A stretch of DNA of 64,000 nt from assembly GCA_963920635.1 (NCBI GenBank), contig OY987298.1, forward strand, positions 141,024,257-141,088,256. The letters run 5' to 3'. The number at the start of each line of letters is the position of its first letter. Position 1 is the first letter of the stretch. The notes beneath the pieces were generated by a model. The model was not told where the DNA came from and ran no database searches. It worked only from the letters and a program-made list of their open reading frames with translations. The position numbers and the translations under genes were made by a program. This document shows positions 33,156-43,751 of this stretch, piece after piece. The stretch is from Pseudeuparius sepicola (taxonomy: Eukaryota > Arthropoda > Insecta > Coleoptera > Anthribidae).

Positions 33156-35189
33156 AGTATTATGTAGAGACTGTAGAGTGTGACCAATTTTTTGTTTTCG
33201 GGTCACTGTGTAAAAAATTTATTAATTGTGCGATTAGGGCTTGATAAATTACATTTGAAAATGACCTCTTTCGTCCAAATCCCAGGGGTAATTTACCAGT
33301 TTCTAAGGAGCAAAGTTTTAATAAACCATATTAGAATTTTTTTGGAAAACGTCTGTGTACGCCACTGGATTCAGAACCACTTAAAACGGACCTGTTCCCA
33401 AAAATTTCAAGTAATAACGATTTTGTAGAAACATTTAAAATGCACACTAGGTAACTACTTATTTATTTTCAAAAAACAAATAAAATTAAACTCTAACAAC
33501 TTGGTCTTATGCTAATGCAGAACAAAAAAAAAACAAAAAATACATTTCGTCACAAAAACTTCTGAATTTTCGTAACTTTTACCAAGCTATCATTTCCTTC
33601 GATGTACTTGTCATTCCTTTTGCGTAGAGAATCGTACAGTGATTACTTATTTTAGTATCGTACAAGTCTTAAAAAAATCTGCAATTTTTATCTTTCAAAA
33701 CACGTATTTCAATTTTTATCTTTTAAAACATGAGCACAATACGACAAAAACAAACAACTAAAAATGTGGATTTAAATAAATATGTGGTTGAGTACACAAA
33801 CCAAATTTTGATTACAATTTCTATAACGACTTGACATAGTCTACTTCTCAGAATGCCTTAAAATAAAGTTCCTCGTAAAAACGCCCATAAAAATTTATGC
33901 GTTTCCTTTACTGCACATCCTGCGTGTACCAAATTCCCAAAATATATTCCACTGCACATTCTAGAAAACGACACATGAATCGCCTCCCAACAGTATCTTC
34001 GAATTATTCATGATCAAAATGACCTTAAACAAAAACAAAACATTTCCTTCTTTTCACTTAGGCACGCATTTTAATATTCTTAGTGAAACGTCATGCAACC
34101 AACTCATTATGATAATTTTGGAGCCACGTTCATGCTACACTTACCGCAATCAGCTTGCACGAATGTTAGAAATTAACGTGGTCAGTTGAATGTTTTGTAT
34201 TCATGACTTTCCTCAATAACTGCATAAAGCAATGACACTATAAATTAAGCAGGTATGTAAAGGTCTCCATGCTAAAGAATTTCTTTCATCACTGACACGT
34301 ATGAGATTCAATTCAAATCATAATTCCTACCTATATCTACATAGGAATGTTGAATAACTGAACTCTAAGTTGATATAAAACCAGTAGCATTATTGAGTCG
34401 TCAAGAAATATTAATCGCCGGTTCAGATAAAAGCTGATGCTGATCGGGTAGCCAATCGTTATCATCAAGTCCAGTTTGACTTGACTGTTGCGTTTTAACC
34501 TACATCACAACATGCTTGTGAATCCTCAACAATATTATCAATATCCATAACCGAAAAGAAAGTTTTGTATGGATCACGTAGGTAAGTCATAAGAGCTTAC
34601 TTTTGCTTTTTATTAAGCCAAAAATTAAAATTCGAATTTCGCGTTCTTGATGACGTCACCACACCAGGGACGAACTGTCAGAAATGGGTAATCGAAAAAT
34701 GTGGACACATTTTCTATTGTCTAGTTTCTAGGTATGCCAATAATAATTAGGTACGGACATTAGCTATGTCGAGTAAATCAATTTTATCACTATGACGTAA
34801 AGCTAAACAAAATTATTGCGATGATCTCAACCAGTGAGTATTACACCATTTTTGAAATCGGTTTCACTTTCTTTGTACAATCTTCGTTGACAGCCGAATG
34901 ATATTGCTCTAAAGTTAGACATTTTATAACACATCCGGTTCGTTGTGGGTGTATGTGAAACTGAGATATTTAATGTAGGTTCAACGAATTATTAGCAGTG
35001 TATATTTATCTGCCTACTCGCTCCTGTCAAACTGTTTATTTATGATTGTGTAGTCTACAAATTATAGGCGTATAATAACTCTGCACTGCATTTGATTGTC
35101 AAGGTTTTTTCATATAAGCAATAAAATAAATAAAAATATTTTATTAATTCGAACATGCCTTTCGCTGCATAAATATAGTACCTAATTGA
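33156..35189. other. AT-rich DNA, no supported gene
   Basis: About 2 kb of low-GC sequence. I read it on both strands and see neither splice-bounded frames nor repeat ends. Confidence 0.4.
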
Positions 35190-36540
35190 CATACCTCCCC
35201 CCCACAAGCATGTGGTTCCTTCTGAGATACCTAGCGTAAAACGGGGTTACTTTGCACCACTTTTTTTCCTAATTTTTGAAATGCAAAAGTTAAAATATTT
35301 TAAATCCAGTATCGGTATTTTTTTTGTGGAAGACAATTGTATAGGTTATAAAACCTAGTGTACCTATGTTTAGAACTAGGTTTAACGCGTCACTAAAATG
35401 TGGCACTCATTTTAATTATGGTGCAAAGTACCTATACCCTATAAGAGGGATACTTTGCACCATTTGGAATTTAAATTATTTTTACCCTGTAAACTGACAC
35501 TGCTGCAAAGAAACCCGACGTAAATATTTACTTTGCACCACAATAGATACGTAGGATTTTTTTCCGCATATTTAATTATTTCATTTGGCCAATAAAAGGC
35601 ATTTAAAGCTGCTATTTTTTATTGGGGTAAAAACCCTTTAATATGGGTATCAAATGAAAGGGCTTGAAGAGTACAAAACGATGAGGTTAGTGCATCACAC
35701 TAAATTCAATATGGCCGCCGCTCTAAGATGGCGGATTACATTTTTTTTAATCCCTAACAAAATTCTAGCCCTAACCTTCAAAATAACTCGCCTAGGACTC
35801 ATCACATAAATACAAAACCAACTTTCTCTTGAAGCTTAAACCAAAATCCAGCCCCTTCAACTTCAAGAGCAGTCTCCATGACTCCAAATTATTCAAATGA
35901 ATGGGCTTGAAGACTAGAAAACGATAAAGTTAGTGACATCACACTAAATTCAATATGGCCGCCGCTCCAAGATGGCGGGTTACATTTTCTTTTCAAGCTC
36001 CTTAATATTGGTATTAAATGAAAGGACTTGAAGACACCACTGAAGGTGGTGAGTAGACACCACTGGGTGTGGTGCAAAGTATCCCCAATTTTCTAGAAAA
36101 CCGTTATTATAATAAACAAATTATTTTTTCTTCGATTCCAAATTCTAATAACTTTGTTTTTTTTTATTATATGTATAAACAATAGTGGGTACATGCAATT
36201 AAATGTATCCGTACCGCTTCTTATCAGCTAGAAATTTCTTGGCAATACAATTTTGGGGAACTATAAAAAAAACGAAATTTTGAGGTTAAGATACCGGTAA
36301 CAGCTGATCAACAACTAATGGCGGGAGGGGGAGTCTAACCTGTTGCTATTACTTATCGCGGCTCCATATATTAGTAGAAAATGTTATAAAGTGAAAAATT
36401 CCAAATTAGAGGAAATAAGTGTCTATAAATAACATTTACAACATTGGTGCAAAGTTATCCTGACAGGTGCAAAGTAACCCCGTTTTACGGTACTTCTAGT
36501 TTGGAGTAATGTGAGAGTGAGAATTAAAATTATTATTATC
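35190..36540 (+). repeat. Short ATT-tailed repeat, copy 3, split by a foldback
   Basis: The left part, 35190-35234, has CCCCCCACAAGCATGTGG; the right part, 36490-36540, has TACTTCTAGTTTGGAGTAAT and an ATTATTATT tail. Together they match copies 1 and 2. The interruption is the foldback at 35235-36489. Confidence 0.75.
35235..36489. mobile_element. Foldback element CGTAAAACG, with repeated TTTGCACC boxes (1,255 bp)
   Basis: The termini are CGTAAAACGGGGTTACTTTG and complement, extending to GCACC. A duplicated target of about 8-9 bp (TACCTAG at the left, TACTTCTAG at the right, with small differences) matches the interrupted repeat. The box TACTTTGCACCA or its complement occurs near 35247, 35420, 35450, 35530, 36070, 36450 and 36470. 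Inside is a diverged tandem duplication (ATCAAATGAAAGGGCTTGAA near 35650, with partners near 35890 and 36015; CAATATGGCCGCCGCTC twice). No ORF looks real. Confidence 0.8.
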
Positions 36541-38113
36541 TATGTTCTCTCTCTGTTTTTTCTCCTTCTACTACGCTATACCGGCTTTAGTTTACACAGT
36601 TAAACAATACATTATCTGGTATTTTATTACCGAGACGCCTGTCCTGGTAAAATCACTTGGGACTGTGTTTCAATTGAAATTAGACAAACTATACCACTAC
36701 CACTTCGTTGGCTTATTTCATGAAAAGTGCAATATCTGAAAAACGCGTATTTCAATTGCTATTATTTTTTATGTTTTTTTAATAATTATATCTAATATCT
36801 GACAAGAACATAAAACGAAGATCGATTTTATTAAGTAAGACATTAAGACACAGTTAAGTGTTTTTAGAAAAACAACTTAACGAATCCATAATTCATTTAA
36901 TTTAGATTATATGAATATTATTGTGTCCTAGAAGTGGTAGCGTATTTAATTTGCAGTCATTGTGGTCCGTGAGTCAGGAGTCAGCTGTTCGGATATACAG
37001 TTAACTTTGCAAATTTCAGTGAGAGATAATGTTCTTACGTTTAGCCACGTGGGCAGTTAGAAACAGGATTTTAAAAAGGAAAACTTCTATGATGAAGCGT
37101 CGCGCGTACTTAGACGAATGCATATATGGGGAATTTACGTAATACTGTTGTAATTAGTGACCTCTGGCCTATTCGCTAAAATGTGTCTCCTGAAAACCAA
37201 GATAACGCGAACATGTTTGATTAGCTGTTATGTCAGTTCTAACAATTTTTGAAATACTCAGTTTAATAATAACTAATAACTCTAGTAATAAATGTACGAA
37301 ATATGAATACAATTACCTAGTATAGGAATATTGTCACCACAGTTCACGCTGATGATCGTATTTTCTAGACAACATACCCTTTAAACCTGGTGGAGATTAT
37401 AATCTATAAACTATAAAAGTTGAACTAAAGATTTAATTGTCTGGTAGAAGAACAGCAGCAAATAAAAAAATTCAGTTATCCCCAAGTTAGTACTGGTGGC
37501 AGAGGTCGCATTTATAAAATAACCTTTAAAATTTTCATTGACTTTGGCGGGATTAGTTGCTCTTGTACGATGTCCTCCAAAAAGTTGGCGTCATAGGAGG
37601 AAAATTTTTAATGAATGATTTGTTTTGAAATATGCCTAACTTGGAGGTTAACTTTTGCTTAAAAAAAGTTGAAAAGAGGCCCATTCAAACGTGGTCACGT
37701 GACTTTCGCTATCTGCCAAAAATGCAATTGAAAAAAATCTCTAGGAATGAGCTTACTTGGTAAAATTTTAAAAAAATAATTGGAAAAGGTGTTTTTTTGT
37801 CAATTCTATATACTTAAGTGTACCAAATTTAGTTTAATCATTCCATTAACTCTTTTTTAGTAAACATGAATAAGAATATGTCTTTTTTAAAACGAAAATT
37901 ACATTACCTAACGCTTCAAAATTGTGTTATGTTTCATGCCAAAACAATGATAAATTGAAATATGATCAAACTTTCAAAAAGTAACATTATGGATTTTTTT
38001 AGAGAAAACTTGACTGCAGATTCTTGTTTAGGGATCACTCAAAACCTATCTGTACCAATTTTATTTTCTAAAATGCGAGAAAAAGTATTATCATTATTGC
38101 ACTTTTAGATATA
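36541..38113. other. AT-rich DNA with one repeat fragment
   Basis: 36541-36680 is a diverged fragment of the repeat at 4381-5042. The remainder, to 38113, shows no gene or repeat end that I can support. Confidence 0.45.
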
Positions 38114-39281
38114 CAGGGTGTCCAGCTTAATAATCTTCATTTTTAATGATAATCGCCAAAACTTTTTTTTGTTTGAAAGGCCTTCAAAAACCGCTTCTTT
38201 TGAACTTCCTGCCATTTTCAAAATGCAAATCCAGAGTCGGTTGCGATTTTTTTAAACCCCCGATTTTCACTAAAACCATTTAGCGTTTTTTTTATTTATT
38301 TAAAATATGACCCCACAGCGTTAATCAGAACACCCCAAAACCCCCATATACTAAATTTGAATAAAAAATATATAGGGAGTTCCATTCTGCAGGGTATCAA
38401 AGTTGAGCAAAATAGGAATTTTAAAGGCATCTGGCGAGTCAAGTGTGCCATGCATGGAATCCCTTCAAAACAGTTGAATGGTCAACAGGACCACTCAAAA
38501 TGTGAAAATATTTACTACAAAAATATAAAGGGTATTTTTCTCTGAGCCATCTCAAAATTCTGAAATTTTATGAAACTTATACGGATCAACAGTGCTCTGG
38601 AATCATGGAAAAAATATTGATAAACACAAAAGTAATGTATTTCTTTACAAAATGCCAACTAACAAATAAAAACAATTTAAATTATTGGACCTTTCTCAAC
38701 AAAGTCACTGTCTAAGATGATACATTTTCTGTGCGTTTCCTGTTGTGGCACATCAGCCACATTAACTGATATGGACTTACTGACTGGCAGGCTTCTGTAT
38801 TTTTTGGATTTAGTTCATTTATAGTGTGTGGAGCGGTTTTGATATACTCGATTTTTGACCCGTATAAAGTTCCAAAAATTCAGTAATTTGAGATGGCACG
38901 GATAAGAACACTCTGAATATTTTGTATTGGACCTTTGCACACCAACAACTTGAGTGGTTCTATATATCGACTATTCAACTGTTTTGAGGGGATTCCTACT
39001 TCTCCCTGTATATGTTTTGTTCAAATTTGGTATATGGGGGTTTTGGGGTGTTCTGATTGACGCTGTGGGATCAGATTTTAAATAAAAAAATCGCTAAATG
39101 GTTTTTGTGAAAATCGGGGGTATAAAAAAATCGCAGCTGGCCCTGGATTTGCATTTTGAAAATGTCAGGAAGGTCAAAAGAAGTGGTTTTTGAAGGACTT
39201 TCAAACAAAAAAAAGTTTAGTCGATTATCTCCAAAAATGAAGATTTTACGGATTTGTACAGTTTTAAAGATGGGCACCCTG
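38114..39281. mobile_element. Foldback element, TA-CAGGGTG family (about 1.17 kb)
   Basis: It begins TA-CAGGGTGTCCAGCTTAAT and ends GGGCACCCTG-TA. The paired arms include GCAAATCCAGAGTCGGTTGC and GGGGTGTTCTGATT, each with its complement. The centre is near 38700. A decayed piece of the same family, without its ends, is at about 58150-58450. Confidence 0.85.
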
Positions 39282-39984
39282 TATATGTACCTACCTATTA
39301 ATTAAAATTATTAAAATTTAACTTTCTTACAACTTTTAGTCACCTTAATGAAACATTTCATTATCGATTTAAAAAAATTGTCATAATGTCCCAATGTTAA
39401 GAACAACACAACAAAATTTAAAAATATGTAGATTATTAATAAATACATTATTCCATTTATTCTAAATCTATCAAACTGTAATGGTGGCATTAAAGTAGAT
39501 TCATAATAATTAGCCAATATCTGATAACTAAACTCTAATTGAATAAGAATTTTTGTTTGGCACTTTTATTATTATTCCAATATTCTCTTTTTGAGCGGTT
39601 TTTTTAATTTTTACTGCGTTTCGGACGTTGACATTCAATAATTCTATTACGAACACAGGGCTTTTATTGCCTGTGTCTGGCAATACGAACCTGAATCACA
39701 TATAATACAACAAAAAATGGTATACAAAATTTAGATTGAAAAAAATCTCTTGTACAATTCCGAAGATTAAAAAGCTAGCTTCTAAATATTTTTAGGACCT
39801 TTTGCACAGATCTGCATTTACCTTTTTTCGTTACCGCTTCCTCTGATTTCGCAGGCACATATAAGAATATCCAAGTAGGTTTTTCTCTCACTTAAAAAAA
39901 AACTCTCTACTCTACCCTAACTTCCGATCGACACTGATCAAGATTTACAGAGCCCCCGCAAAGTCAGATGTAGCAGCCTTCGAG
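39282..39984. other. AT-rich DNA, no recognised feature
   Basis: No exon or repeat end seen; GC content rises abruptly at about 39950. Confidence 0.4.
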
Positions 39985-40260
39985 AAAAAAAAGCGATCGG
40001 TCGAAAATCGCGAAATAAAAATAGCGGGCCGCGGGGAAGCGCGTGGACAGATGAGCTTCGCGCGCGCGGGCGGCTAAGCGGCCGTCGGACGTGTCGTAGT
40101 CGCGGCCGGCTGGCGCGGTCCCACCGGCGAAACTGAAACTGAAAGTGGACGGGGCCGCGGCCCGGCAGGGCAGAAGAAGAAAACGCGGCGGATCGCGGGT
40201 GGCCGTAGAGGTCGGCGGCCAACACCGATTGCGGACAAAACCCGGGGGAGAAGAAGACGC
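39985..40260. promoter_or_regulatory. CpG-rich island, possible promoter or 5' exon
   Basis: A sharp block of high GC and dense CG dinucleotides (GCGGGCCGCGG, CTTCGCGCGCGCGGG, GGCCGCGGCCCGG) stands in AT-rich surroundings. Long frames open on the minus strand are Arg/Pro-rich and probably compositional. It may be a promoter or 5' UTR. Direction cannot be decided: no TATA box or initiator stands out. It lies 40 bp outside the left end of the element at 40300-42683. Confidence 0.35.
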
Positions 40261-40441
40261 TCTGGGTTACAAAAGTCGTTCACTGGCTCTACTAGCAGTC
40301 GCGGCCCTCGTAAAATAAACTTAGTATCTACAGTAAAATTGGGCCAAAACCCAAACATATAAAAAAAAATTCTTTCTAGCGCGAAATAATTCCATCCCTC
40401 CTAAGAGTTAGTACTAAAAAGATTGGTTTAGGTTAGCTTCG

Positions 40442-41173
40442 TTGACCCTAGCAAGAATTATATTGCTAAATAAAAGGAGATCTGGCGAAGCTTCAAAAAT
40501 GACACTAAATCATTATGCTACTAGGCCAAATTGGAGAGAACAATCTACCGAAGAAATGAAAAAAACTGTAAGTCCGTTAGAAATCCACCTTGCTGATAAG
40601 ATGACTGTTGTCGAAGTCCCTGGGAAATCGAGAGCCATTTTTAAAGTTCCTATTTTATTAACACAACAAATTAAAAATGCCATAGATAAGTTAATTGAGT
40701 TAAGGGAAGAAGCCCAAGTTAACAGGAAGAACTGTTACATTTTTGCAAGAGGTTCAGGTTCAACAAATTTCATGAGAGGGCACGATTGCCTGAGAAATAT
40801 ATGCAAGGAGACGAATTTAGAAAAACCAGAATACATCACAGGTACAAAACTCAGGAAGTATATAGCCACCGTTGTTCAAGTATTTAATTTAAATGAAACA
40901 GAGTACGACTGGCTAGATCGTCTCTTAGGGCACGATATTAAAATTCATAGAGAATTCTATCGAATGCACGAATCTGCAGTTGAGCTCACCAAAATTAGTC
41001 GTCTTCTTTTGGCGGTGGACAAAGGACAAGTAAATAATTACAAAGGAAAATCAATCACCAGCGTCGGGTTTCGGGGGGGAGGGGGTGAAAAGGGCAGGAA
41101 ATTCTTATTTTTCACAGTTTTGCGTGAATATCTAGTAAACTATGAGCACAGTTTAGGGAATACCCAGTTGTAA
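40442..41173 (+). CDS. Tyrosine-recombinase-like catalytic domain protein, N-terminally partial
   Basis: The frame opens without ATG at 40442; an in-frame ATG is at 40499. Counting from 40442, the residues needed by tyrosine recombinases occur in order: Arg12/13 in LLNKRRSGEASKM (box I), Lys62 in VPGKSRAIFKVP, Arg138 in TGTKLRKYIAT (Thr at the usual His place), His164 in LLGHDIKIHREFYR, and Tyr173 as the nucleophile. The region after about residue 205 (GGGG) looks non-coding and the real end may be near 41060. The N-terminal core-binding domain expected before box I is missing, so either an upstream exon exists or this is a fragment. Similar uncharacterised proteins with an LRK-x-IAT and GH...YR signature occur in many invertebrates, as far as I remember. 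Active recombinase, domesticated gene or captured fragment cannot be told apart here. Confidence 0.55.
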   Translation: MTLARIILLNKRRSGEASKMTLNHYATRPNWREQSTEEMKKTVSPLEIHLADKMTVVEVPGKSRAIFKVPILLTQQIKNAIDKLIELREEAQVNRKNCYIFARGSGSTNFMRGHDCLRNICKETNLEKPEYITGTKLRKYIATVVQVFNLNETEYDWLDRLLGHDIKIHREFYRMHESAVELTKISRLLLAVDKGQVNNYKGKSITSVGFRGGGGEKGRKFLFFTVLREYLVNYEHSLGNTQL

Positions 41174-42165
41174 ATCTTCCTGTCGGCCCCTTTGTTCTCG
41201 GCGGTAGTGACTTTCGTTTTTTATACAAACTCATTCTCCAATAGAATCTCACTTTGAAGTCACGTTACTTCTTTATTTCAGACCACGCCCTATAAAAATC
41301 GATGGGACACAGGACCGGGATTAAATTATTTTCTTACATTAATGGTTTGGATATTGTTATAACGTCTGTGCACAGTTGAAGGAATAATTGTTTATACCTG
41401 TGGGTATAAACTGATGGCAGAGTACAGGTAAAGAATTCTGGGAAATCCCAAATCTGGTGGAATTCCCAATATATTTGAGTACATCCCTGATGCATTCTTG
41501 GCATTCCATTCTTTAGTGATTCTGGTCTGCGCGATAAAAGCATTCTACCAGTAATGGCGTCGACTTTTCCTACTGGATATTGTTTACTGTGCTATGAGGT
41601 TTAGCTCAAACGTCATCCTATACGCAAATGATATACATTAAATTGCGAACAAGCAGTCTTATATACAGAATTATGGTAAAGTGAACGGTTTCCATATGGA
41701 GGGGTAAAGATTTCTTTGTTTTTATTTCACGTAGTTTTTGTTGAAAAAACTTAAAATGATTACAGTATAAATTAGTAACTGAATAATGTATGTAGATTAT
41801 AAATAGATATATCTATGCATATATACGAGTAGATACATATTACACCCATAGATTGTTGTTTTTGTCACAACATAACCTCATAAGTATATGACTGTAAATA
41901 GGTCCAATACAAGTTAGTAGCCTTAGTTAATTTGTACTCACTTTTTGCTCTCATTCATTATAGCGTTCTGATTTCCATTCGTTCTTTTATGTCAAATCAT
42001 TCCCATATCTAATTTGTCCTTAGCTTGTAAAAATGAGAAAGTCATGAATAGGAAGCTCATGTGAAAAACAAGAAAATATATTAAACAATCTATATTGAAA
42101 AAATGGGAGGGAAATCAAAATGATACAAAAGGTTATAAGTTTTAGGTGAATCATTAATTGCGTTA

Positions 42166-42413
42166 TCAGTCAGCACCAAATAGTTCACTCGGGCTGGTGA
42201 GAGGAAACAAATCTTCGTGTTCTTCGTCCACTTGAGAATCATCATTTAAATCGTCGTCGATGATTACAGTATCTCTATTGAGACATGCAAGTCCTAAGCA
42301 ATTGCTGCACATACTTGAACAATAATTGAGATCACTTCTTCGACACTCGCAGTTTTGGACGCATCCATCTCTGCAGAAGCATACGATGAGGATTGTTTTA
42401 TATATTTTCTTGT
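42166..42413 (-). CDS. CXC-like cysteine-cluster C-terminal exon
   Basis: A minus-strand frame ends at TAA-independent stop context near 42166 after an acidic tail (DDDLNDDSQVDEEHEDLFPL). Its N-terminal half has nine cysteines in the pattern C-x-C-x3-C-x3-C-x-C-x7-C-x3-C-x2-C-x4-C, as in CFCRDGCVQNCECRRSDLNY. This resembles the CXC/CRC cysteine clusters that bind zinc and DNA, and cysteine-rich tails of some transposon proteins. The ATG at 42420 gives 84 residues, but the cysteine motif begins so near the start that an upstream exon is likely. I see none inside the element. It converges on the recombinase-like ORF across about 1 kb of AT-rich DNA. Confidence 0.5.
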
Positions 42414-42691
42414 TTTTCACATGAGCTTAATGAGCCTAATGGTAAATTTGTTTCCACCGAAAGTTCGGCCATATTGGGAGTACTCGACATTGGCTGTCAA
42501 ATGTCAAACGCACGAGGGCCGTGGTTGGCCGTTGTCAAATGTCATTTTGTGTTGCCACCACAAAATTCGCTTTTCCCCTAGAATGCACTCTAAATCCTCT
42601 AGAGCGGCAATATGGCGGCTATCTAGGCGGGCGCCAGTGCACTAGGGCCCAATGGCGGTCCAGTTTATTTTACGAGGGCCATTCTAGCAGT

Positions 42692-43317
42692 TAAGTACGT
42701 GTGTTTGTTTGGGGGTTTGGGGAAGGGGGAAACATTTTAAAGGATTTTTTATTCAGGTGTATTTAAAAAATCTGTAGGTATATCTGGTCATCAAAATTCG
42801 CCGCAGACGAAATTTTTTAGAAATTTGAAAGAAAAATATTTAAAACAGTTTTAGGAAATCCCAAAATATTGGGATTTATAACAACTCTTCTTTAAAAAAG
42901 ATGAACTATAGCTGAAAAATCGTTCTAAAACGATAAATATACAGTGACCGGCACCGGCAGAAAGTACGCACCTTATGGGATTTTTCTATTTTACATTTAT
43001 CAGAAAATTTTATTCTTGATAAAAGTTTTTGCACTCCAGCAAACTCAAAACGCAGTTTTCAAGATTTGAATATCTCATTTAGCATACGGGGGAGGTTCGA
43101 AAATATGAAAAGGGCTCAAGAGTAGATAAAGTATGTATTACGAAAAGTTGTTTATAATTAAAAGGTAAGCCCAAACATGCCGTTTCAAGTTTCTATTTCA
43201 AAAAACACTTTTTTGGCATTTTTTTATGATTTACCCTGTATAGAAATGCTGATATGCCAGTTCGATTTCAGAGAGGATTTATCATTTATATAAACGTAAT
43301 ATGTGCCAAACGCAAAC
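42692..43317. other. AT-rich DNA with a single CACCCTGTA-like motif
   Basis: TTTACCCTGTATAG at about 43230 resembles a foldback terminus, but I find no partner. No gene is seen. Confidence 0.4.
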
Positions 43318-43585
43318 GGTGGAATTTATCGTTATGGTTATGAAACAAGAGTACCTTTTTAAATTGACATTTTCAGCTTATTCTCAATCCCCAAAAACAC
43401 AACAATGCCAAATTTCAGTTCAGCAGCTTGACCATTTTGGGAGATATTGCCATAAATCAATTTCGAAAAAGAACTACAACGCCCTGTATCTCAGTAACAA
43501 CTATTGAGATTTAGCCTGTAGTTGTTAAGCTCAAACGAAATATTTCTGCTCAAGGATTAATCTCTCACCCCGTATAAAAAAAATT
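43318..43585 (+). repeat. Dispersed repeat, copy 2 (see 21301-21675)
   Basis: Same orientation and order as 21301-21675, with moderate divergence. Small frames here are not conserved. Confidence 0.65.
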
Positions 43586-43751
43586 AGCAAAATCTACTGA
43601 AAGCCAGATTACCCTTAATCCAATGGCATGTCTTTTCATGTTCAGATGAAGTGACTCTAACTTTACTTTCCATTGCAAGAATAAAATTTTGCATTACCTA
43701 TATTCTGTACCCGCATCTCAACAGTTTAGTGGATAGTAAAAAACAGATTTA

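Larger units (their letters stand above)
40300..42683. mobile_element. Candidate novel DNA transposon with 19-bp TIRs and 8-bp duplication
   Basis: GGCCCTCGTAAAATAAACT at 40303-40321 is perfectly inverted at 42662-42680. Further in, ATTGGGCC is also shared. CTAGCAGT stands directly at 40292-40299 and 42684-42691, three bases outside each TIR, as expected for an 8-bp target duplication. The segment holds a plus-strand tyrosine-recombinase-like ORF and a convergent minus-strand CXC ORF. The right-end sequence recurs at 32901-33147. Both ORFs look incomplete at their N-termini, so capture of gene fragments by a non-autonomous element is an alternative to an autonomous transposon. Confidence 0.55.

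Noticed and set aside
40128..40145. GAAACTGAAACTGAAAG, resembling an interferon-stimulated response element
   Set aside because: Short simple repeat. The context is an invertebrate genome, where this regulatory meaning is not established.
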